Under the pieces are notes generated by a model. The model was not told where the DNA came from, did not search any database, and worked only from the letters and a program-made list of their open reading frames with translations. From positions 1 through 11,092 of the forward strand of contig JAGOBN010000060.1 in the NCBI GenBank assembly GCA_017999235.1: a stretch of 11,092 nt of DNA, written 5' to 3'. Positions 1 to 5,370 of the stretch are shown here, piece after piece (position 1 is the stretch's first letter; the number at the start of each line of letters is the position of its first letter). The stretch comes from Anaerolineales bacterium (GTDB lineage: Bacteria > Chloroflexota > Anaerolineae > Anaerolineales > UBA6663). Made by a program: the position numbers and the translations under genes.

Positions 1-115
1 GTCTCGGCTTATTCGGAGGCTAGGTCATTCAGCGGCCGGCGCCGCGCGCGTGATCACGACGACGATCGAGAAGACGCCGGCCGCTGAATGACCTAGCCTC
101 CGAATAAGCCGAGAC
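1..115. repeat. Perfect inverted repeat, 41-nt arms, 33-nt loop
   Basis: Bases 1-41 are the exact reverse complement of bases 75-115. The unpaired centre is 42-74 and contains a small palindrome, cgtgatcacg, at 49-58. The left arm begins at base 1, so the repeat may extend beyond the window. No T-run follows either arm, so it does not look like a standard rho-independent terminator. It lies 11 nt upstream of the isopentenyl phosphate kinase start. Two readings are open. It may be a real long hairpin or cruciform element, or it may be a fold-back join made during amplification or assembly, especially if base 1 is a contig end. The arm match itself is certain; its nature is not. Confidence 0.9.
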
Positions 116-126
116 CCCGTCGAAGG

Positions 127-954
127 ATGAACCCCTCTGCCGTTGTCCCTGAGCCGTCGTCCGTGGTCTTCTTGAAGCTCGGCGGCTCGCTCATCACCGA
201 TAAGACCCGCCCGCACACCCCGCGCCCGGAGGTGCTGGCCCGGCTGATGGCCGAAATCGCGGCGGCGCGCGCCGCGCGGCCGGCGCTGGCGCTGGTGCTG
301 GGCCACGGCTCCGGCTCGTTTGGGCATGTGGAGGGCCAGAAGTATGGCACACGGGCCGGCGTCCGGACGCCGGCGGAATGGCGCGGCTTCGCCGAGGTGC
401 AATGGGCGGCCAACCAGCTCAACCGCCTGGTGGTGGATGCGGCCCGCGCCGCCGGCCTGCCGGTGGTCAACTGCCCGCCCTCGGCCTCGGCCGTCTGCCG
501 GGACGGGCGGCTGGAAGGCCTGGCCCTGGCGCCGCTGGCGGCGGCCCTGGCGCACGGCCTGATCCCGCTGGTGCAGGGCGATGTGGCGGTGGATGAGGCG
601 CGCGGCGGCACGATTGTGTCCACCGAAGATGTATTTGGGTATTTGGCGCCGCGCCTGCGGCCGGCGCGCGTGCTGCTGGCGGGGATTGAAGCCGGGGTGT
701 TGGACCGCTGGCCGGACGGGGACATCATTCCGGAAATCAGCGCCGGGGCGAGCAGCCCCTCGCCCCTCCACAACGTGGGCGGCTCGCATGCGGCCGATGT
801 GACCGGCGGGATGGCGGCCAAGGTGCGCGAGACCCTGGCGCTCACGGCCGGCGTCGCCGGCTGCGAGGCCCTGATCTTCTCCGGCGCGGCCCCGGATTTG
901 GTGCGGCGCGCGCTGGTGGGCGCGGCCGTGCCAGGGACGCGCCTGCGCGGCTGA
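127..954 (+). CDS. Isopentenyl phosphate kinase (amino acid kinase family)
   Basis: The predicted 275-aa product should phosphorylate isopentenyl phosphate to isopentenyl diphosphate with ATP, in the cytoplasm. This is the last step of the alternative mevalonate pathways of archaea and of some Chloroflexota. Visible marks are the N-terminal nucleotide loop LKLGGSLITDK (residues 16-26), the GHGSGSFGH stretch (59-67) whose last His matches the conserved family histidine, the QGDV and STEDVFGYLA segments (150-172), and DVTGGMAAKV (224-233) near the C-terminus. Length is close to the family norm of about 250-270 aa. The ATG at 127 has a GAAGG directly against it, too close to act as a good Shine-Dalgarno. 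GTG at 163 would also keep the whole kinase core, so the start is uncertain. The gene converges with the next one, with 8 nt between stop codons. No other isoprenoid gene is in view. Confidence 0.9.
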   Translation: MNPSAVVPEPSSVVFLKLGGSLITDKTRPHTPRPEVLARLMAEIAAARAARPALALVLGHGSGSFGHVEGQKYGTRAGVRTPAEWRGFAEVQWAANQLNRLVVDAARAAGLPVVNCPPSASAVCRDGRLEGLALAPLAAALAHGLIPLVQGDVAVDEARGGTIVSTEDVFGYLAPRLRPARVLLAGIEAGVLDRWPDGDIIPEISAGASSPSPLHNVGGSHAADVTGGMAAKVRETLALTAGVAGCEALIFSGAAPDLVRRALVGAAVPGTRLRG

Positions 955-962
955 AGCCGGCC

Positions 963-1475
963 TCAGCCCCCGAAAAAACCGCGCCGCAGCCGGCCCAGCG
1001 GCGACAGCACCCCGCCCACCGCCACCAGCCCGCCCGCACACGCGAAGAGCCCGCCGAACAGCCCGGCAAAGAAGCGGTCATCCTGGCTGACCGTCAGCGC
1101 GCGCGCGCCGGCATCGTCCAGGAAGGCGTTGATGCGGTCCGTGTTCTGGCGCTTGTCGTCCCGCCCGGAGCTGTAGTAGTCCGTCAAGGGGACCTCGCCC
1201 AGCTCGGTGTGCAGGACTACGCGATAGGTCTCCGAGCCGTCTTCATCATCCACCGACACCTGCAGATCGGCCCGCTGCACTTCCGCCACCGGGAAGGTCT
1301 GTGAGCGCGCGTTCAAACCAAGCGCGTTGGCCGAGGCCAGGGTGCATTGGCCGGTGCGCGGCTCGGGCCGGTCGCAGACCAGCGTCGTGCGCGCGCCCAT
1401 GAACCACAGGACGCCCAGCCCAACCGCCATAAAGATCCCGCCCATCAGCATCAACCCCAGCATGCGTCCCAGCAT
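963..1475 (-). CDS. Two-TM membrane protein of unknown function
   Basis: I do not recognise a named family with confidence. The 170-aa product has a hydrophobic segment at about residues 5-27 and another at about 134-158. Between them is a polar domain of about 100 residues that looks beta-rich. It starts with a cysteine pair (Cys34 and Cys44, pattern CDRPEPRTGQCTL) and contains YRVVLHTELGEVPLT (84-98) and a helix RINAFLDD (114-121). This layout resembles small bacterial membrane proteins with a PH-like or photosystem-assembly-like fold between two helices, but that is only an impression. The start is supported by GGAGG just upstream of the ATG, and a TAAAAT -10 candidate lies a further 27 nt upstream. 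It is separated from the upstream redox operon by a terminator, so it is probably its own unit. Confidence 0.75.
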   Translation of the reverse strand: MLGRMLGLMLMGGIFMAVGLGVLWFMGARTTLVCDRPEPRTGQCTLASANALGLNARSQTFPVAEVQRADLQVSVDDEDGSETYRVVLHTELGEVPLTDYYSSGRDDKRQNTDRINAFLDDAGARALTVSQDDRFFAGLFGGLFACAGGLVAVGGVLSPLGRLRRGFFGG

Positions 1476-1502
1476 CCTGACCTCCGTGGGTGTGTCCCGC
1501 CG

Positions 1503-1508
1503 ATTTTA
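1503..1508 (-). promoter_or_regulatory. Candidate -10 element for the two-TM protein gene
   Basis: Read on the minus strand this is TAAAAT, one base from the sigma-70 consensus. It lies 27 nt before the ATG at 1475 and just downstream of the operon terminator. No convincing -35 hexamer is seen at 16-18 bp, so support is from the -10 and its position only. Confidence 0.35.
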
Positions 1509-1538
1509 CCGGCTTTCCGGGCGCGGGCCGGCGCGGGT

Positions 1539-1574
1539 AAAAAAAAGCGCCACCCCGCTTGCGCGAGGTGGCGC
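1539..1574 (-). terminator. Rho-independent terminator of the redox operon
   Basis: On the minus strand an 8-bp stem (GCGCCACC with GGTGGCGC, 1574-1567 and 1554-1547) closes over an inner 3-bp helix and a small loop. It is followed at once by eight T residues (the A-run at 1539-1546 on the plus strand). It lies 31 nt after the NrfD stop codon and before the next minus-strand gene. It therefore marks the 3' end of the operon that begins near 5000. Confidence 0.9.
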
Positions 1575-1604
1575 CGGCCCCAGGAGAGGGGGAACCTGCT
1601 CGAA

Positions 1605-2855
1605 TTAGTCGCCGGCCGGCTGCGGCGCCAGGACGGGCTGCGGTGCATGCGCTTCTTCGGCCACCAGGCGGTGATCCACGATATTGAGGTAACGCACCCC
1701 CAGCGAGAAGGCCAGCAACCCGTACGCCACGATACCGGCGCCCACCAGCCATTCAATCAGGGAGGGGAAGTAGGCGGTGTAGCGGGCCGTGATGTCGGTG
1801 GGCAAATAGGTCAGCAGGACCAACTGCCCCACCAGGTTGATATCCCAGCGATACGCCACCACGCCGCCCACCACCAGCGCCAGCGCCAGCATCCGCACCC
1901 AGGGGATGCGCCGGAAGCGCGGCAGGATCAGCAGGACCGCCGGGATCAGCGCCCCGAGCAGGATCTCGCCGAACCAGAAGTTGAAGGACAGCTCGCCGCT
2001 GGTCAGCACGCTCAGGCCCTCATTGCGGCCCGGCCAGTACGTATACGTCATGGCAAAGGCATCCCAGAAGCGGAAGTACAGGTAGCCCACCAGCACCCAG
2101 CCGACCACCAGGGCAATCCGTTCGAGCAGGCTGTCGTCCACGCGCGCCTTGGGCGTGAGCCGGCCGGCCAGCATCGAGGCCAGCACGGTCAGCGCCGGGC
2201 CGGCCGCCGCCGCCGAGATGACAAACAGCACCGCCAGATCCGGCTTGTACCAGATCGGTCGGGCCTTGAGCACCCCGTACGTGGCGCCGAGCGACGACTG
2301 GTGCAGGGAGGAAAGCCCCAGGCCCACCAGGGCCAGGAACGGCGCGTAGTGGTGGACGCCCTGCATCATCCCGGCCAGGCGCGGCCAGCGGCTCTTGAAC
2401 CAGCCTGCCTGCCCCACGATGGGCATGGTCTCAAAGACCAGCACCGTGAAGTAGCACATGATGCACATGGTCACTTCCCACAGCACCGAGTGCGTGTTCC
2501 AGTAGACCAGGGCGTGCCAGAAGCGGAACGGCTGGCCGATGTCCATGAACAGGCACAGCATGGCCATGCTGTAGCCGATCAGGCCCACAAAGGTGGCGGT
2601 GCGCGCCACCGGCTGGTAGCGTTTGAGCCCCAGCAGATAGACCGCCGCGCACAGCAGGAAGGCGCCGGCGCTCAGGGCGATGGATGAAAGGTCGATGGCG
2701 ATCCACAAACCCCACGGCACCAGGTCGTTGAGGTTGGTGACCACCAGGCCCTGCCACATCACGATCACGCCGGCGACGGCGGCCACGGCCATGACCGCGG
2801 CCAAACCGCCGGCCCACATCCAAAACGGGGAGAGCCGCTTCAGTAACGTGGTCAT
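1605..2855 (-). CDS. NrfD/PsrC-family quinone-interacting membrane subunit
   Basis: The 416-aa product is an integral membrane protein with about ten hydrophobic helices, as in the HybB/DsrP branch of the NrfD family. The second helix region carries LVPWGLWIAIDLSSIALSAG (residues 45-64), a stretch typical of that branch near the quinone site. It has no haem or Fe-S motif, as expected, since these proteins pass electrons between the quinone pool and a partner ferredoxin. Length (about 400 aa) matches HybB-like proteins. The C-terminus is a short Pro/Ala-rich tail. Its ATG overlaps the stop of the upstream ferredoxin gene by 4 nt (ATGA), which suggests translational coupling and a fixed 1:1 partnership. 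A GAGGAG lies upstream of the start. The stop is followed by a strong terminator. Whether it reduces or oxidises quinone, and whether it pumps protons, cannot be read from sequence. Confidence 0.93.
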   Translation of the reverse strand: MTTLLKRLSPFWMWAGGLAAVMAVAAVAGVIVMWQGLVVTNLNDLVPWGLWIAIDLSSIALSAGAFLLCAAVYLLGLKRYQPVARTATFVGLIGYSMAMLCLFMDIGQPFRFWHALVYWNTHSVLWEVTMCIMCYFTVLVFETMPIVGQAGWFKSRWPRLAGMMQGVHHYAPFLALVGLGLSSLHQSSLGATYGVLKARPIWYKPDLAVLFVISAAAAGPALTVLASMLAGRLTPKARVDDSLLERIALVVGWVLVGYLYFRFWDAFAMTYTYWPGRNEGLSVLTSGELSFNFWFGEILLGALIPAVLLILPRFRRIPWVRMLALALVVGGVVAYRWDINLVGQLVLLTYLPTDITARYTAYFPSLIEWLVGAGIVAYGLLAFSLGVRYLNIVDHRLVAEEAHAPQPVLAPQPAGD

Positions 2856-3634
2856 CCCTGCTTCTCCTCGGCGCCCTGCGCGGGCAGATAGTAGACGCGC
2901 GGCGCGGTGCCTAAATCTTCGCGCAGCCGATAATGCGGGTTCTCGGCCAGCAGCCGGCTGACGGTGGAGTGCGGGTCGTTCAGGTCGCCGAAGGCGCGCG
3001 CCCCGGCCGGGCAGGCCACCACACAGGCCGGCGTGGCGGCTTCATCCACGCCCGGCATGAGGCCTTGCGCCAGGCCGCGGTCGATGCGCTGGACGCAGAA
3101 CGAGCACTTCTCCGGCACGCCGCGCGGCCGGCGCGCCACTTCCGGCTGGCCCCATTCCGGCACGGCCGGGTTCGGGCCGGTGAACTCTTCCCAATTGAAG
3201 GCGCGCGCGCCGTACGGGCAGGCCACTTCGCAGTACCGGCAGCCGATGCACTTGTCGTAGTCCATCATCACGAGGCCGTCGGCGCGGTAATAGCTGGCGC
3301 CCACCATGCACACTTCCACGCACGGCGCGTGCTCGCAGTGCATGCACGGCCGGGGCAGGAAGACCGGCTGGCCGTCCACGGCTTCGGCCGGGATCACGCG
3401 GTTCCAGGCGATGGTCGGCGGCACGTCGTTGTGCGCGCGGCAGGCCTGGGTGCAGTAGCCGCAGCCGGTGCATTTGGCCTGGTCGATCACCATCGCCCAG
3501 CGGTGCGGGCTGCTGCCGGCCGGCGCCGAGGCCCGCGCCCAGTGCGAGAACTGCAGGCCCAGGGTGGTGGCGGCGGTGGTGGCGGCGGCGGCCTTGAGGA
3601 AGGTGCGGCGGGTCAGGCGGGAATTCTTAGACAT
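2852..3634 (-). CDS. Tat-exported 4x[4Fe-4S] ferredoxin subunit (NrfC/HybA/DsrO type)
   Basis: The 260-aa product begins with a twin-arginine signal (RRTFLK at residues 9-14, then an Ala/Thr-rich hydrophobic stretch to about 36), so it should be folded with its clusters and exported. Sixteen cysteines are arranged for four [4Fe-4S] clusters: 55/58/61/65, 97/100/105/109, 129/132/135/139, and 177/180 with 204/208. The third group reads CIGCRYCEVACPYGARAF, typical of the family. Such proteins relay electrons between an NrfD-type membrane subunit and a periplasmic partner, here most likely the octaheme cytochrome encoded just upstream. The start has GAGGAGA about 8 nt upstream. The gene lies 25 nt after the cytochrome stop and overlaps the NrfD start by 4 nt. 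All cysteines expected for the clusters are present. Confidence 0.95.
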   Translation of the reverse strand: MSKNSRLTRRTFLKAAAATTAATTLGLQFSHWARASAPAGSSPHRWAMVIDQAKCTGCGYCTQACRAHNDVPPTIAWNRVIPAEAVDGQPVFLPRPCMHCEHAPCVEVCMVGASYYRADGLVMMDYDKCIGCRYCEVACPYGARAFNWEEFTGPNPAVPEWGQPEVARRPRGVPEKCSFCVQRIDRGLAQGLMPGVDEAATPACVVACPAGARAFGDLNDPHSTVSRLLAENPHYRLREDLGTAPRVYYLPAQGAEEKQG

Positions 3635-3659
3635 GGCGGCTCTCCTCGCTCAGCGGCGC

Positions 3660-4544
3660 TCACCGATTCTCGGGCCGGCGCATCCGGCGTTCCACCCACG
3701 GCGCCACCACGATCCCCACGCCGAAGCCGACGAAGATCGAGAGCAGCGCGTAGCCCACCGGACTGACCGGCTGGGGGGTGGTGCTGGCCTGCACATCCAG
3801 GGCCGAGGCCATCGGATCGACCGGGGTCGGCGCCGGGGTCGGCGCGCCCACCACGATCAGGCCGGCCAGGGCTTGCGACGTATGGCACTCGTTGCAGGTG
3901 GCGACCTTGACATTGAAGCTGTGATCGCGCATCAGGTGCGGGTTGGCGGACGGGTCGCCCAGCGGCGTCAGGTGACAATCCGCGCAGGCGATCCCGGTCA
4001 CGGTCAGGTGCGCTTCATGCGCGAAGTTCGAGTCGCTGTCCTGGTGGCAGTTGGCGCACAGCATGGATGCGTCGCCCTTCATCTCCTGGCCGGTGGCATG
4101 CGCGTCGTGGCAGTCCACGCACGTCATGTCCTGCTCGCCGTGCTGGCTGACCTGCCAGGCCAGTTCGGTGGCCTGATGGCAGGTCCCGCACCGTTCGGGC
4201 GAGCGGTCCACCGAGGCCGGCGAATTAGGATGATCCGCCAGCGCCAGGTGGCAGGTGTCACACTGCAGGCCGGCCGGGGCGTGGCAGGACAGGCAGGCTT
4301 CCGGGCTGCCCTGCTGTTCCCAGGCGGTCTGAAAAGCCAGGGTCGCGGCCAGACCGTGCTGGCCGCCGTCCACGGCGGTGTAGAAGCTGTCATGGCACTC
4401 CCGGCAGTTCAAGGGCTGCCCCACCGGCGCCGGCGTCGGCACCGTCTGCACATCGTCGGCCTGGACCAAGGCCGCGGAGACCAGCATCATCGGCAGGGCG
4501 AAGGCCGCCCCCAAAACGCCGCGCAATAGCCAACTCTTGAACAT
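3660..4544 (-). CDS. Octaheme c-type cytochrome with C-terminal membrane anchor
   Basis: The 294-aa product has an N-terminal Sec signal (to about residue 29), eight CXXCH haem sites starting at 47, 84, 95, 119, 142, 163, 187 and 217, a Pro/Thr-rich linker (about 234-262), and a C-terminal membrane helix (about 263-283) ending in a basic tail RRMRR. It is therefore predicted to sit on the outer face of the cytoplasmic membrane. Apart from the eight haem-attached histidines there are exactly eight others (63, 105, 135, 149, 176, 179, 203, 208), enough to give every haem a second His ligand. That fits an electron carrier more than a catalytic haem enzyme. It holds the place of NrfB or DsrJ ahead of the ferredoxin and NrfD genes, but with more haems than either. 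AAGGGAG precedes the ATG. I cannot assign it to a named octaheme enzyme family. Confidence 0.93.
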   Translation of the reverse strand: MFKSWLLRGVLGAAFALPMMLVSAALVQADDVQTVPTPAPVGQPLNCRECHDSFYTAVDGGQHGLAATLAFQTAWEQQGSPEACLSCHAPAGLQCDTCHLALADHPNSPASVDRSPERCGTCHQATELAWQVSQHGEQDMTCVDCHDAHATGQEMKGDASMLCANCHQDSDSNFAHEAHLTVTGIACADCHLTPLGDPSANPHLMRDHSFNVKVATCNECHTSQALAGLIVVGAPTPAPTPVDPMASALDVQASTTPQPVSPVGYALLSIFVGFGVGIVVAPWVERRMRRPENR

Positions 4545-4547
4545 GGG

Positions 4548-4880
4548 TCACTCCCTTTCTGTCAGGCCCGCCACGGCGATCACCGGGTTAGCGCCATAGA
4601 CCGAGCACGTCAAGCACGCCGGCGGCAAGTCGCCGTCCGCGCCGCGAAAAACTTCCCAACAGGGCGGCTGCCCTTCCAGGTGGTAGGCCGGGCAGATCTC
4701 CCGCTGTTCCGGGGTGCAGCCGCGCACTTCCCAGCACGGCGCGGCCTTGGCCGCCGGCCGCACCAGACTCTCCCGCTGCCATTGACTATCCAGGTGTTTT
4801 AGCCACCAGGCGAACAGGATCGTCAACCCGATGGGCACCCCTAACCGCAGGAAAAACCCGAGGGCGACGACGAATAACAT
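4548..4880 (-). CDS. Small membrane protein with a two-CW cysteine domain
   Basis: The 110-aa product has one N-terminal hydrophobic helix (about residues 3-27) and a soluble region with six cysteines: 49, 55, 63, 74, 89, 92. Two of these are in repeated CWEV motifs (49-52 and 74-77), with CPAY (63-66) and a closing CLTC (89-92). This pattern resembles the small 'two-CW' cysteine-rich domain found in anaerobe proteins; the function of that domain is not known to me. A metal or Fe-S binding role is plausible but unproven. The helix orientation is unknown, so the side of the membrane is not fixed. The start has AAGGAGG 6 nt upstream. The stop lies 3 nt before the cytochrome ATG, so it is tightly coupled to the redox operon. 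Its helix aligns without gaps to that of the 34-aa peptide encoded just upstream. Confidence 0.85.
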   Translation of the reverse strand: MLFVVALGFFLRLGVPIGLTILFAWWLKHLDSQWQRESLVRPAAKAAPCWEVRGCTPEQREICPAYHLEGQPPCWEVFRGADGDLPPACLTCSVYGANPVIAVAGLTERE

Positions 4881-4895
4881 GACACCCTCCTTCGT

Positions 4896-5000
4896 TCAGG
4901 CCAACCACCGGCGCAGCGCCCCGCTCAACACCAGGGTCGCCGCCAACGGCAATGCCAACCGGATCAAGAACAGGCCTGCGATCATCCAGAAGCCGAACAT
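4896..5000 (-). CDS. 34-aa single-pass membrane peptide, first gene of redox operon
   Basis: This small ORF begins with a strong AAGGAGGT four nt before the ATG at 5000-4998 and ends at TGA 4898-4896, 15 nt before the next start. The peptide starts MFGFWMIAGLF, is hydrophobic to about residue 29, and ends RRWLA, so a single helix with a positive-inside C-terminus is likely. It has no cysteine. Residues 7-32 align without gaps to residues 5-30 of the next protein, sharing A, F, R, L, P, T and L in the same spacing (pattern F-x2-R-L-x2-P-x3-T). It may be an assembly or accessory subunit, as small helices are in other NrfD-type complexes (for example the small membrane subunits of Hmc). Its function is unknown. 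The call rests on ribosome binding site, spacing and the paralogous helix. Confidence 0.75.
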   Translation of the reverse strand: MFGFWMIAGLFLIRLALPLAATLVLSGALRRWLA

Positions 5001-5042
5001 GTTGACCTCCTTGCGTCTCCCGTGGGTGGGAGGCTCAGTCAC

Positions 5043-5071
5043 ACTCTAGGCCGGCGCCGCCGCGCCGTAAA
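5043..5071 (-). promoter_or_regulatory. Candidate promoter of the redox operon
   Basis: On the minus strand a TTTACG (5071-5066) and a TAGAGT (5048-5043) are separated by 17 bp. Each matches four of six sigma-70 consensus bases. The predicted start near 5036 gives a leader of about 36 nt that includes a small inverted repeat (ctccc / gggag, 5018-5033) and the AAGGAGGT ribosome binding site. The hexamers are weak, so this is a suggestion. Confidence 0.35.
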
Positions 5072-5131
5072 TGCGGCCGGCGCCCCATCTTTGCGCGCGC
5101 GTGAAGATCGGGTGAACGCCCCAAGCGGCAT

Positions 5132-5144
5132 GGGTGATTCACCC
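5132..5144. promoter_or_regulatory. Candidate operator, GGGTGA-t-TCACCC
   Basis: Two perfect 6-bp half-sites are arranged as a dyad around one base. A third copy of GGGTGA lies at 5110-5115, 22 bp away, about two helical turns. The site is about 60 bp upstream of the candidate -35 of the redox operon, a position suited to an activator. It does not match the FNR consensus. No regulator gene is adjacent. Confidence 0.35.
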
Positions 5145-5190
5145 CACGTCGGCGGCGGTATTCGGTTGAGAGTGGAGGCCAGCAGGGGGA

Positions 5191-5206
5191 GCTAACGCTT
5201 GTTAGC
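5191..5206. repeat. Small perfect hairpin gctaac-gctt-gttagc
   Basis: Six base pairs close over a 4-nt loop. There is no T-run on either strand next to it, so it is not an obvious terminator. It could be an operator or a chance palindrome. Confidence 0.4.
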
Positions 5207-5270
5207 GGATTGATGAAATCAGTTGGACAAACGCGGAGGCGGGGGGGCCGGCGGTTTCACTAACCGGGCT

Positions 5271-5350
5271 GGGCCACGAATGACACGTATGACACGCAGG
5301 AGGGGGAAGACTCCCGATCCGGGCGCGCTCATTCGTGAAATGCGTGGCCC
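5271..5350. repeat. Nested inverted repeat downstream of methyltransferase gene
   Basis: The left arm gggccacgaatga (5271-5283) can pair in two ways: cacgaatga with tcattcgtg (5329-5337), or gggccacg with cgtggccc (5343-5350). A tandem atgacacgt / atgacacgc lies at 5280-5297. On the minus strand this falls 20 nt after the methyltransferase stop, so it may protect or end that transcript, though no T-run follows. Confidence 0.45.
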
Positions 5351-5370
5351 GGATTAAATGGGAAGCCGAT

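Larger units (their letters stand above)
5001..5370. other. 370-nt intergenic region without a supported gene
   Basis: This stretch lies upstream of the minus-strand redox operon and downstream of the methyltransferase stop. I find no ORF with both a ribosome binding site and a credible protein. It holds a candidate promoter (5043-5071), two direct copies of ggccggcgcc (5049-5058, 5075-5084), a 13-bp dyad (5132-5144), a small perfect hairpin (5191-5206), a 9-nt tandem repeat (5280-5297) and a nested inverted repeat (5271-5350). No terminator with a T-run is visible for the methyltransferase gene. Confidence 0.6.

Noticed and set aside
25..1041. Minus-strand 338-aa ORF opposite the kinase gene
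   Set aside because: Composition is Arg/Ala/Gly/His-rich, and it covers a clear kinase gene on the other strand and runs into the inverted repeat.
1347..2687. Long plus-strand ORF (446 aa) opposite the NrfD gene
   Set aside because: It is rich in His, Gln, Arg and Gly with no domain pattern. It is the mirror of a GC-rich membrane protein gene.
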